Part shown: one piece after another, positions 33,881-41,501 of the stretch
How positions within the stretch are numbered: the first letter of the stretch is position 1
How the letters are laid out: each line of letters opens with the position of its first letter
Assembly: GCF_002159555.1 (NCBI RefSeq)
Contig: NZ_NFIV01000006.1
Span: 1-64,000 of the forward strand
DNA from: Muribaculum sp. An289
GTDB taxonomy: Bacteria > Bacteroidota > Bacteroidia > Bacteroidales > UBA932
DNA: 64,000 bases
Direction: 5' to 3'
The notes under the pieces: model-generated
What the model was told of the DNA's origin: nothing
Databases searched by the model: none
The model's input: the letters and a program-made list of their open reading frames with translations, nothing else
Translations under genes and position numbers: made by a program

Positions 33881-34795
33881 ATGGAAAATCATCCGCATGA
33901 GCATGTCCATGAGATAAAGTCCCTGGATTCGATATTCATAATATCGATAGTCCTGAACCTTCTTTTCGTGGCAATAGAAGCCCTGGTGGGTTTCACGCAG
34001 AATTCGCTCGGCCTGCTTTCGGATGCCGGGCACAATCTCGGTGATGTATTCAGCCTGCTTTTGGCCCTTGTGGCCTTCAAGCTGGCCAGGGTGCATTCCT
34101 CCGAAAAATATACCTACGGTTATAAAAAGAGTACCGTCTTGATATCCCTGCTGAATGCAATCATACTGCTTGTGGCCGTAGGGGCCATAGTCGTGGAGAG
34201 CATACATAAATTCACCCATCCGGAGGCTGTCAACGGAGCCGCCGTCTCATGGACCGCCGGAGCCGGCATCGTGGTAAACGGCCTTACGGCGTGGCTTCTG
34301 ATGAAGAGCCAGAAGAAGGATTTGAATGTGAAAGGGGCTTTTCTGCACATGGCGGCCGATACCCTTGTGTCTGTCGGCGTTGTCATTTCGGGCCTTGTAA
34401 TGATGTTTACCGGATTTTACCTGATAGACCCTGTCATAAGCATCATCATAGCGGCGGTGATTCTTGTCTCTACGTGGAAACTGCTTTCGCAGAGCGTAAG
34501 GCTGTCGCTTGACGGCATTCCAGAGTCGGTGGATATGGATGTGGTAAGACAGGCCATTGTCTCCGACAAGGATGTCGCGGGCATGCACCATGTCCATGTA
34601 TGGGCCATCAGTACTACGGAAATAGCTCTTACCGCGCATATAGTCTTACGTCCGGGAACCGACATGGAAGCGGTAAAGGAGCGGGTGAAAAGCCGTCTTT
34701 CCGGATTGGGCATCGCGCATGCCACTCTGGAAGTCGAGTTCGAAGGGACTCCATGCCATGACATGCACTGCGATTGTTGCGGTGGCAACCGGTGA
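33881..34795 (+). CDS. Cation diffusion facilitator (CzcD/ZitB-like zinc exporter)
   Basis: 304 residues. A His-rich N-terminus (ENHPHEHVHE) precedes six membrane helices with the metal-site signatures SDAGHNLGD (helix 2) and HMAADTLVS (helix 5). The cytoplasmic C-terminal domain (about 205-295) has HHVHVWAIST and ends in CHDMHCDCC, extra metal ligands. It exports zinc and perhaps related divalent metals in exchange for protons. It is followed by a Fur-family regulator gene, which fits metal-responsive control of the pair. Confidence 0.94.
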   Translation: MENHPHEHVHEIKSLDSIFIISIVLNLLFVAIEALVGFTQNSLGLLSDAGHNLGDVFSLLLALVAFKLARVHSSEKYTYGYKKSTVLISLLNAIILLVAVGAIVVESIHKFTHPEAVNGAAVSWTAGAGIVVNGLTAWLLMKSQKKDLNVKGAFLHMAADTLVSVGVVISGLVMMFTGFYLIDPVISIIIAAVILVSTWKLLSQSVRLSLDGIPESVDMDVVRQAIVSDKDVAGMHHVHVWAISTTEIALTAHIVLRPGTDMEAVKERVKSRLSGLGIAHATLEVEFEGTPCHDMHCDCCGGNR

Positions 34796-34847
34796 CGGTA
34801 CCGTATGAAAACGGATTGAGTAAGGATGAAATCATGTCAGAAAAGGA

Positions 34848-35273
34848 ATGGAAATTATGTCAGAAAGAGTCGTAAAAAAATTGAAGAGCCGCGATATAAA
34901 GTCTACGCCAAACCGTCTGCTGGTTCTGGAAGCGGTCATGTCGTCTTCGTCCCCTGTTTCACTCGCCGACCTCGAAGCGATACTCGGGACGGTGGACAAA
35001 TCCAGCATTTTCCGTACTTTAAACCTCTTTCTCGCCCATCATCTGGTGCATGTCATAGATGATGGAAGCGGGTCGCTGAAGTACGAGGTCTGTACTGGTG
35101 AGGACGAATGTTCCGTGGATGACATGCATGTCCATTTTTTCTGTGAAAAATGCCATAAGACAATCTGTCTGTCCTCTATTCCGATTCCTCCGGTAGAGCT
35201 TCCCGAAGGTTTCGTGACGGTTTCGGCCAATTATATAGTCAAGGGGTTGTGTAAGGATTGTTCGAAAAAATAA
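34848..35273 (+). CDS. Fur family metal-responsive transcriptional regulator
   Basis: 141 residues; ATG codons at 34848 and 34857 are both possible, and the leader has a near-duplicate of this start region (GAAATCATGTCAGAAA at 34826-34841). Winged-helix domain (about 5-80) with TPNRLLVLEAV and DKSSIFRTLNLF. The C-terminal domain has HVHFFCEKCHKTICL and GLCKDC, giving the two CxxC pairs of a structural zinc site, and a VHF metal-ligand strand. Placed 52 bp after a zinc exporter gene, so a Zur-like role is likely, though Fur cannot be excluded. Confidence 0.88.
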   Translation: MEIMSERVVKKLKSRDIKSTPNRLLVLEAVMSSSSPVSLADLEAILGTVDKSSIFRTLNLFLAHHLVHVIDDGSGSLKYEVCTGEDECSVDDMHVHFFCEKCHKTICLSSIPIPPVELPEGFVTVSANYIVKGLCKDCSKK

Positions 35274-35275
35274 GG

Positions 35276-35396
35276 CGGTGTGTAAGAATTGCAAACTGCT
35301 GCGTTATTATCGGGATTCGGGCTAAGTCATTTACGGAAGTAAACTCCTGTCGCCCTCACCCTCAATGCCTTGCATTTTATCAATTCTTACACACCG
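35276..35396. repeat. Perfect 16-bp inverted repeat flanking 89 bp
   Basis: CGGTGTGTAAGAATTG (35276-35291) and CAATTCTTACACACCG (35381-35396) are exact reverse complements. The left arm begins 2 bp after the fur stop codon. The inner 89 bp hold a small TTTAC/GTAAA hairpin and no gene. Confidence 0.75.
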
Positions 35397-35401
35397 AAAG
35401 A

Positions 35402-35431
35402 GACTGCGCCAAAATTCATTTTGACACAGTC
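35402..35431. terminator. Bidirectional terminator between the fur-like and hdeD-like genes
   Basis: GACTGCGCCAAAAT pairs with ATTTTGACACAGTC; T/C-rich on both sides. It lies between convergent genes. Confidence 0.65.
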
Positions 35432-35461
35432 CCTTGTTTTCATTCCATGTCCTTCCTGTCT

Positions 35462-36058
35462 TTATTCTACGTCCTTGTAGTGGAAATAATTGTGTATCTT
35501 CCTGAGTCTCAGTGATACGGCAATCATTATCGCTCCCGAGGCGATAAGGGCGCAACCCGTGAGTACGATTACTGTCGCGACACCTATTGTCGACGGCATC
35601 AGGAGTATCAGAAGGGCGAAGAGCATGAGCAGTATGCCTCCAGCAATGGCCCAGCCCGAGCCTTTTACCTTGAATGTATTAAGGTCGGCTCCGAATCCGA
35701 TGGCCATGAGGCTGTGGTAAAGGGTCCAGATTCCGAGGATGACCGGCAGCAGGACGAGGGTGATTTGCGGGTAAACGCACAGGAAGATACCGAGTATCAG
35801 GTCCAGGATTCCCCCGACAATCGCATAACCTCTCATCATGAAATAATTCCGGCTGCTTAATGAAACGGCCAGCTCGGTAACTCCGTTTACGAGCATCAGT
35901 ATGCCGAACATGATGCTCAGCGTGATGTAGCTTTCGGCCGGAAAGCAGAATACCACAATGCCTGCCGCTATTGTAAGTATTCCGGAAATCAGCAGAAGCC
36001 ACCAGTGACGGATGGCTTTCCCGGCTTTTCCCATAAGGTTTTCAATAAAATTTTCCAT
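35462..36058 (-). CDS. HdeD-like DUF308 membrane protein
   Basis: 198 residues with six membrane helices in three hairpins, the DUF308/HdeD layout. Family pieces: HWWLLLISGILTIAAGIVVFCFP, MFGILMLVNGVTEL, and AIAGGILLMLFALLILLMP. HdeD of enteric bacteria takes part in acid resistance at high cell density; the role in Bacteroidales is not known. It is convergent with the fur-like gene and divergent from the MFS gene. The C-terminus (HNYFHYKDVE) is charged and cytoplasmic. Confidence 0.82.
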   Translation of the reverse strand: MENFIENLMGKAGKAIRHWWLLLISGILTIAAGIVVFCFPAESYITLSIMFGILMLVNGVTELAVSLSSRNYFMMRGYAIVGGILDLILGIFLCVYPQITLVLLPVILGIWTLYHSLMAIGFGADLNTFKVKGSGWAIAGGILLMLFALLILLMPSTIGVATVIVLTGCALIASGAIMIAVSLRLRKIHNYFHYKDVE

Positions 36059-36143
36059 CTCCGATTTGATTTTTATTTGAAACTTTTTATGTGGTGTCTG
36101 TAAAATCCGACAGCCAAAGAAAATTTTATCGCAAATTATGTGC

Positions 36144-36151
36144 TAATTTTG
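36144..36151 (+). promoter_or_regulatory. -7 box of the MFS transporter gene
   Basis: TAATTTTG, 26 bp before the ATG at 36178; an upstream in-frame start at 36091 would precede this promoter. Confidence 0.6.
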
Positions 36152-36177
36152 CGCGTTTTTTTGAAAATGGATTTTGT

Positions 36178-37365
36178 ATGGGGGTACGGTTGTGTGCTGC
36201 GGGAAATCCCGCGCGGGATTGGCTGCCGGTGTTGGGTCTTACCTTTGCGGCCTTTATTTTCAATACTTCCGAGTTTGTGCCGATAGGCCTGCTTAGCGGG
36301 ATTGCGGAGGATTTTTCCATAACCGAGTCCAAGGCGGGCATGCTGATTACCGCCTATGCGTGGGTCGTGGCGGCCGCTTCGCTGCCTCTGATGGTGGCTG
36401 CATCCGGAATCGGGGCACGGAAGCTCATGCTCTGTGTCGTGGGGTGCTTCATGCTGGGGCAGGCAATGTCCGCATTGTCTTCCGGCTATTGGATGCTTAT
36501 GGCCTCGCGTGTAGTGGTGGCCTGTTCGCATGCGATTTTCTGGTCCATAGTGACTCCGCTCGCTGTCAGGATAGCCCCGCCCGGGCATGATTCAAAGGCT
36601 TTGGGCATGATTGTGTCCGGAAGTTCCGTAGCCATGATTGTCGGCCTGCCTTTGGGCAGGACCGTGGGAATATATCTCGGCTGGCGCATGACTTTTGCGG
36701 CGATAGCCCTGATTGCCGCCGCCGTCCTGGTTCTGCTTGCCGTTTTGCTTCCCAGACTTTCCGGTTCGCAGGGGTTTTCCTGGAAACAGGTGCCGTCCCT
36801 TTTTAAGTCCGTTTCATTGCGCAACATATACCTGCTGACCGTCCTTGCGGTGACCGCCCATTTTACAGGATACAGCTATATAGAGCCGTTCCTTGCGGGT
36901 ACGGCCGGTTTCGGGGAGGCTTGGATAACCGTGGTGCTGATGCTTTTCGGGCTTATGGGCATTGCCGGCAGTGTCCTGTTTGCCCGTTATTACGCTTCCC
37001 GGCCTTCGTTCTTCATGGGCTATGCCGTTATGGGCATCTGTGTTTTCCTGCTTTTGCTCGGTGCGGCTTCGTACGATGCCGTGTCGATGATTGCCCTTTG
37101 CCTCTTCTGGGGGCTGGCCATATCGTTCCTCAACCTTGTCTTCCAGTCGGAAGTAATCCGGTGTTCCCCTTCCAGCGGGGCGGCCGTGGCCATGTCGATT
37201 TATTCCGGGATATACAATGTGGGCATAGGCGCCGGGGCCTTGATAGGAGGACTTGTATGCTCGCATTTCTCGGTTTCAGCAATAGGATATGCAGGCGGGC
37301 TCATAGGTGTCCTGGCTTCGCTGGTTTTCCTTTTTGTATGCCCGCCTGCAAGGCGACACTGCTGA
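36178..37365 (+). CDS. SotB/YdeA-like sugar efflux MFS transporter
   Basis: 395 residues from ATG at 36178. Twelve membrane helices. FNTSEFVPIGLL and DFSITESKAGMLITAYAWVVA in helices 1-2 match the SotB/AraJ (DHA1-type) efflux branch, and SRVVVACSHAIFWSIVTPLAVR is the conserved helix 4 block. Members export arabinose, IPTG, other sugars or drugs; the substrate here is unknown. Single gene next to hdeD-like and mscL genes. A Cys-rich end (CPPARRHC) is unremarkable. Confidence 0.88.
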   Translation: MGVRLCAAGNPARDWLPVLGLTFAAFIFNTSEFVPIGLLSGIAEDFSITESKAGMLITAYAWVVAAASLPLMVAASGIGARKLMLCVVGCFMLGQAMSALSSGYWMLMASRVVVACSHAIFWSIVTPLAVRIAPPGHDSKALGMIVSGSSVAMIVGLPLGRTVGIYLGWRMTFAAIALIAAAVLVLLAVLLPRLSGSQGFSWKQVPSLFKSVSLRNIYLLTVLAVTAHFTGYSYIEPFLAGTAGFGEAWITVVLMLFGLMGIAGSVLFARYYASRPSFFMGYAVMGICVFLLLLGAASYDAVSMIALCLFWGLAISFLNLVFQSEVIRCSPSSGAAVAMSIYSGIYNVGIGAGALIGGLVCSHFSVSAIGYAGGLIGVLASLVFLFVCPPARRHC

Positions 37366-37400
37366 CCTGCCGTGCAGGCCGGCCGTTATTTTCTTTGCTG

Positions 37401-37880
37401 TTATTTTTTCTCTTTCAGGAGATCGCGGATTTCTTCGAGCAGCTTCACATCGTCCGGTTCAGGTGCAGGAGCCGGTGCCGGCTTCTCCTCGGCTTTCTTT
37501 TTCGTGAGCTGGTTGATGAATTTGATTGCCGCGAAAATAACGATTGCGATTATCAGGAAATCCACTGTCACCTGGATGAAGTTGCCCCAGTTCAGTGTCA
37601 CGGCAGGGCTTATTACGGCTCCGCTTGCATCGGTGACGGCTTGTTTCATGGTCCATTTCAGGTCGCTGAAATTGAGTCCGCCGATGAGCAGCCCTATCGG
37701 GGGCATTACCACATCGGATACCAATGAAGTTACGATTTTTCCGAATGCGCCGCCGATGATCACACCGACAGCCATTTCGATTACGTTTTCGTCTGTTTCC
37801 CGAAAATCACGCGGAAAAACAGGCGATGTTCCAATGAAAAATCCTGCGATTTTCCAGTGAAAATCCGGCAAAAAAATCAA
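37401..37880 (-). CDS. mscL: MscL mechanosensitive channel with abnormal N-terminus
   Basis: Open frame of 159 codons. From [35 protein letters not shown] onward it is a clear MscL: TM1, a periplasmic loop with [11 protein letters not shown]2 ([18 protein letters not shown]) and a C-terminal helix after a proline/alanine linker. The usual start, a short amphipathic helix ending in RGNV, is missing; the frame instead reads [12 protein letters not shown] and its only upstream initiator is a TTG at 37880. The first ATG is inside TM1. Either a divergent N-terminus translated from a rare start or a 5'-truncated gene. MscL opens under osmotic down-shock. Confidence 0.75.
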   Translation of the reverse strand: MIFLPDFHWKIAGFFIGTSPVFPRDFRETDENVIEMAVGVIIGGAFGKIVTSLVSDVVMPPIGLLIGGLNFSDLKWTMKQAVTDASGAVISPAVTLNWGNFIQVTVDFLIIAIVIFAAIKFINQLTKKKAEEKPAPAPAPEPDDVKLLEEIRDLLKEKK

Positions 37881-37895
37881 AACAATTTTTTAAAG

Positions 37896-37927
37896 TTGAA
37901 AAAATACAAAAACTCTCCGTATATTTG
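37896..37927 (+). promoter_or_regulatory. Promoter of tRNA-Ser(GGA)
   Basis: -33 TTG (37896-37898), 21-bp spacer, -7 TATATTTG (37920-37927). It lies in the region that would normally hold the mscL promoter on the other strand. Confidence 0.75.
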
Positions 37928-37939
37928 CACTCCCATTCA

Positions 37940-38027
37940 GGAGAGATGCTCGAGTGGCTTAAGAGGCACGCCTGGAAAGCGTGTATACGACAAAATCGTA
38001 TCTCGGGTTCGAATCCCGATCTCTCCG
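37940..38027 (+). tRNA. tRNA-Ser (anticodon GGA)
   Basis: 88 bases. Acceptor GGAGAGA/TCTCTCC, anticodon arm CACGC-CTGGAAA-GCGTG with anticodon GGA, long variable arm, T-loop GGTTCGAATCC. CCA is not encoded. Confidence 0.96.
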
Positions 38028-38035
38028 CAACGAAA

Positions 38036-38072
38036 AAACGGCTGCATTCCTTTGGAATGCGGCTTTTTTTTG
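38036..38072 (+). terminator. Terminator of tRNA-Ser(GGA)
   Basis: GCTGCATTCC/GGAATGCGGC with a short loop and eight T; close copy of the tRNA-Ser(UGA) terminator. Confidence 0.9.
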
Positions 38073-38074
38073 CA

Positions 38075-38646
38075 CCTCCGGCTTCAAGCTCGCTTGCAAA
38101 GCCGGAGGTGCAAAAAAAAGCCATGATATGCTCCGCATATCAGCCGTTTTGTCCCAGCCGTTCCTCCTTGTTGCAAGGGCCCCGCGGCGAGCGGTAGGGG
38201 AATGCGCAGCCCTCCCGGGCGAGCACAATCCCGATGAGGGAGCGCGGCGGGTCCTCCGGCTTCAAGCTCGCTTGCAAAGCCGAAGGCGCGGAAAAGCCAC
38301 GATATGCTCCGCATATCAGCCGTTTTGTCCCAGCCGTTCCTCCTTGTTGCAAGGGCCCCGCGGCGAGCGATACGGGAATGCGCAGCCCTTCAGGGCGAGC
38401 ACAATCCCGATGGGGGAGCGTGGCAGGTCTTTCGGCTTCAAGCTCGCTTGCAAAGCCGAAGGCGCGGAAAAGCCATGATATGCTCCGCATATCAGCCGTT
38501 TTGTCCCAGCCGTTCCTCCTTGTTGCAAGGGCCCCGCGGCGAGCGGTAGGGGAATGCGCAGCCCTCCCGGGCGAGCACAATCCCGATGAGGGAGCGCGGC
38601 GGGTCTTTCGGCTTCAAGCTCGCTTGCAAAGCCGAAGGCGCGGAAT
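38075..38646. repeat. Tandem array of 176-178-bp units (3.2 copies)
   Basis: Units begin at 38075, 38253, 38429 and 38605 (partial). Each has a hairpin CGGCTTCAAGCTCGCTTGCAAAGCCG-like block (split by a few bases), a GATATGC/GCATATC hairpin, a GTTTTGTCCCAGCCG block and a GCAAGGGCCCCGCGGCGAGCG block. Copies differ by a few substitutions. Open frames across the array exist in several phases because the unit is not stop-rich, but I judge them non-genuine. Confidence 0.9.
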
Positions 38647-38675
38647 GAGGAGGAAAAATGGGAATTTGTCGTATT

Positions 38676-38850
38676 ATTTTTCACCCCACAGCCATTTGGC
38701 TTCTTTTGGAATAATTGATAATCAATGACTTACAAAAACGCAGGCTGTCTTTGGGTGCCTCAGAAAGTACCCAAGCGCAGATGTGATTTTTATAAATTGT
38801 TTATTATCAGCACTTTATAAGAATAGTGGCTGGCTATGGGGTGGAAAAAA
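38676..38850. repeat. Near-palindromic ~175-bp repeat, copy C
   Basis: Left end ATTTTTCACCCCACAGCCAT, right end TGGCTATGGGGTGGAAAAA. The interior TTGATAATCAATGACTTAC and GGGTGCCTCAGAAAGTACCC is almost identical to copy B. It directly follows the tandem array and, like copy B, has an upstream GAGGAGGAAAAATGGGAATT segment. Confidence 0.8.
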
Positions 38851-38899
38851 GTGTCCCGTCCGTTCCACTTCGCTGCATGTCCTTACATACAGCCGCTCT

Positions 38900-40108
38900 C
38901 TATTTTTCTCCGGAGACAATTACCCCCTCGCTCATCCATGTTTTTATGGCTCCGTCCTCTTCATAAATCAGGACGGCTTCGATGCCCGGGTGATTCTGCA
39001 CGTAAGCGATGCTTTCCTCCACTCCCACCACCATCATGTAGGTAGCAAGTGCGTCGGCGAGGGCGGTACATTTCCCGATTCCGGCATCCGTGGCTTTTCC
39101 GGTGCCATCAGCCATTCCGGTACTGTCAGTAACTTCGGTGCCGTCAGTAATTCCAGGGCCGTCCGCCAGAGCCAGAATGGCTTCAGCCGAAGCGTTGTCC
39201 GAAATCACGGTTGCACTCAGCAGGTTGTGTTCTACGGGCAGGCCTGTTTTCGGATTGACGGTGTGCGAATATTTTTTTCCGTCCTTGATGTAGAATTTTC
39301 TGTAATTCCCGGAAGTTACGACTCCTGTCCCGTTTTCCGAGACGGGTATCTCTATGACGGTCTGGAGTTTTTCTCCCGCTACCATGTTTCCGTCTATGGG
39401 CGCATCGATGCCTATGGTCCATTCCTTTCCCGACGGATTCACGCCCCGGCAGAAGATTTCGCCTCCGACGTTTACGAGCATGTCGGTTATGCCTTCCCCG
39501 GCAAGATATCCGGCAATGATGTCACAGGTGTAGCCCTGGGCTATCGCGTTGAAATTGAGCGTTACCCTCGGGTCGGTCTTTACGAGGCGGCCGTCCCGGA
39601 ATATGATTTTATCCATTCCGGTAAAATCCATTATCGAATCTATGTCTGCCATGTCCGGGAATGTCCCCTCTTTGAAGCCGAAACCCCAGGCATCGAAAAG
39701 TGCTCCGGAAGATACATCGAAATATCCTCCGCATTCACGGTAGATTCTTTCCGACAATGCGAATATGTCTGTAAGTATCGGATTCCGGCCGGGCACTTCG
39801 CTGCCGGACATCCCGCTGCCGGCCACTCCGCTGTCAGATGTGTGGCAAGGTCCCTCATTGTTCCCGTTGAAATTTCCGTTGAACATGGACAGTGCGGAAG
39901 AAGGGTTGTAGCCCGAGATGGAGTTGTCTATGTCGGCAAGTATCCGTTCCACGCCCTCCTGCAATTCCTTGCATTTTTTCAGGTCGCTCCGCAGGGTAAT
40001 CCTGTATGTGCCTCCCTGGGCGTATCCTTCAATGTTGTAGTAGTCCTCGTTTCCCCCGCAGGAGACTGTTATGGCCAAAATTGCCAGGAATGCAAATATA
40101 TTCTTCAT
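38900..40108 (-). CDS. apbE: ApbE-like FAD:protein FMN transferase lipoprotein
   Basis: 402 residues, longer than the usual ~340. Lipobox TVSC anchors it at Cys17 on the periplasmic side. GYAQGGTYRIT opens the ApbE fold; LNFNAIAQGYTCDIIAGYL, VNVGGEIFCRG, and YSHTVNPKTGLPV are flavin and magnesium-binding blocks. It transfers FMN from FAD to threonine of electron-transport subunits such as NqrB/RnfG. Two low-complexity insertions stand out: HTSDSGVAGSGMSGSEVPGR near residue 90, and a Gly/Asp/Thr repeat (about 317-345) between SDNASAEAILALA and ADALATYMMVVG, which splits the usual SAMLADALST motif. Confidence 0.93.
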   Translation of the reverse strand: MKNIFAFLAILAITVSCGGNEDYYNIEGYAQGGTYRITLRSDLKKCKELQEGVERILADIDNSISGYNPSSALSMFNGNFNGNNEGPCHTSDSGVAGSGMSGSEVPGRNPILTDIFALSERIYRECGGYFDVSSGALFDAWGFGFKEGTFPDMADIDSIMDFTGMDKIIFRDGRLVKTDPRVTLNFNAIAQGYTCDIIAGYLAGEGITDMLVNVGGEIFCRGVNPSGKEWTIGIDAPIDGNMVAGEKLQTVIEIPVSENGTGVVTSGNYRKFYIKDGKKYSHTVNPKTGLPVEHNLLSATVISDNASAEAILALADGPGITDGTEVTDSTGMADGTGKATDAGIGKCTALADALATYMMVVGVEESIAYVQNHPGIEAVLIYEEDGAIKTWMSEGVIVSGEK

Positions 40109-40109
40109 T

Positions 40110-40151
40110 TACAAAGTCTTTATATCGTATTACAAAGTTTTTATATCGTAC
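40110..40151 (-). promoter_or_regulatory. Two tandem 21-bp units in the apbE leader
   Basis: TACAAAGTCTTTATATCGTAT and TACAAAGTTTTTATATCGTAC-type units are adjacent, starting just before the start codon. On the apbE strand each carries an ACTTTG resembling the end of a -7 box, so a promoter may have been duplicated. The rest of the 40152-40289 spacer shows no gene. Confidence 0.45.
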
Positions 40152-40289
40152 GGAGGCATGATTTTCGTATGCGATGGCCTGCATGAAAACTGAAAACAGC
40201 CGTGCCGTACATCCATGAACAAACAAATATACGGTTTTTTTTGTGCGGAACGGAATTTTTTAGAACTTTGCATTGTATTGGCCGGACAG

Positions 40290-40381
40290 TGCCCGGGGAT
40301 GTCGAACAGGACAGGTGCCCGGGGATGTTGGACCGGACGGGTGTCCGGGGGATGTCGGAACGGCGGATGCCCGGCGACGGA
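40290..40381. repeat. 26-bp tandem repeat (3.5 copies)
   Basis: Units start at 40290, 40316, 40342 and 40368, exactly 26 bp apart, each opening with TGYCCGGGG-ATGT. It lies in the leader of the FISUMP lipoprotein gene. Confidence 0.8.
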
Positions 40382-40414
40382 TATATGAACTAAGGACAAG
40401 GATTTTACAAAGAG

Positions 40415-41401
40415 ATGAATCTGAGACATATTATTATATTTTTGCTTTCCCTGTCGGTCCTGGCGGGGTGCAAGAAGGATGACCTGTCGGATGTAGACCT
40501 CATGATGGAGGGCGACCCGATAATAGACATAGACGATTATGTGGCTATTGGCTCGGAGTGGGCCCTCGAAGCCGGCGGGGTTACCGAGCCTGAAGAAGGT
40601 CTCGGATATTTCTGGACATTGAAAGGCATTGTGGACGAGAACGATACTACGGATGTGTTCCGTTTCAAATTCGGAGACGAGACAGGAAAATACAGGCTGA
40701 GGTGCACGGCGTTCTGCGAGGGATATTACGACAATCCGACTACGAAATATGTGAATGTCATCGATACGCTGTTCAATACCTCGCTTTATATAGGCGAGAT
40801 TCCAGGCATGCAGGTATTTATCGACCCAAGGGACGGAAGGGAATACAGGTATGTGACGGTAGGCGGGACCGATTGGTTCATTACAAACCTTGCATACAAG
40901 GGCGCCGGACTGTCATATCTTGAAAATTCCGTAATGTGGTCGGTCTTAGGAGGTTATTATACTTATGATGAAATCATGTCTTCGGAATATGAAGGAGGGG
41001 CGATTTGCCCTGAGGGCTGGCATGTTCCGACAGAGGAGGATTGGGCCACCCTGGCGCTGTCGTTCACTTCGGAAACCGGCGGAGAGGATTCCGGCAAGGA
41101 ATATTTCGGAGTTTCTTCAGCCCTGATGGCCGATGCGCTTTTCTGCGGGGAGAAAATCTGGGAATATTCTCCGGATTGCGAACCGGGCAATGAAAGCGGT
41201 TTCAGCGCACTTCCGGGTGGCTATCATAGCATGGGCGAATTCATAGGATTCAGTGAATATGCGGTCTTCTGGTCTGCTGATGCGTATGAAAACGGAGGAC
41301 TGTACCATTATATTTATTATACCGATTCCGACTTGAAAATCAGTTACGGCACCGGCGATTTCCGTGCTAATGTAAGGTGTGTCAGGAACAGCGGCAACTG
41401 A
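40415..41401 (+). CDS. FISUMP-domain lipoprotein
   Basis: 328 residues. Lipobox LAGC anchors the protein at Cys19. Residues about 25-115 form an Ig-like/PKD-like segment (YFWTLKGI, KYRLRCTAF). From about 130 the FISUMP (Fibrobacter major paralogous) domain is clear: VFIDPRDGREYRYVTVGGTDWFITNLAYKG, ICPEGWHVPTEEDW, and FSALPGGY, FWSADAYE, VRCVRN at the end. Probably exposed on the outer surface; function unknown. It is divergent from apbE, and its leader carries the 26-bp repeat. Confidence 0.88.
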   Translation: MNLRHIIIFLLSLSVLAGCKKDDLSDVDLMMEGDPIIDIDDYVAIGSEWALEAGGVTEPEEGLGYFWTLKGIVDENDTTDVFRFKFGDETGKYRLRCTAFCEGYYDNPTTKYVNVIDTLFNTSLYIGEIPGMQVFIDPRDGREYRYVTVGGTDWFITNLAYKGAGLSYLENSVMWSVLGGYYTYDEIMSSEYEGGAICPEGWHVPTEEDWATLALSFTSETGGEDSGKEYFGVSSALMADALFCGEKIWEYSPDCEPGNESGFSALPGGYHSMGEFIGFSEYAVFWSADAYENGGLYHYIYYTDSDLKISYGTGDFRANVRCVRNSGN

Positions 41402-41436
41402 TGATGTCCCGACGGATTCCGACGGACAGGATAAAA

Positions 41437-41485
41437 TGATTGGAAATTTTAATGATTGAAAAATTTTAGTGATTGAAAATTTTTA
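41437..41485. repeat. Three TGATTGAAAATTTT units before lemA
   Basis: Imperfect units of 16-17 bp (starts 41437, 41453, 41470) in the short spacer, probably produced by slippage. Confidence 0.5.
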
Positions 41486-41501
41486 AAAAATAAGAAGGAA
41501 C

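Noticed and set aside
38075-38646. CRISPR array
   Set aside because: Units are 176-178 bp and almost wholly repeated, with no unique spacers and no cas genes.
37981-38728. Several open frames of 76-165 codons across the tandem array
   Set aside because: They arise in many phases from the same repeated unit and start inside tRNA or hairpin sequence; judged not to be genes.
38783-40186. 467-codon plus-strand frame antisense to apbE
   Set aside because: ApbE is clearly the real gene; the antisense translation has no recognisable motif.
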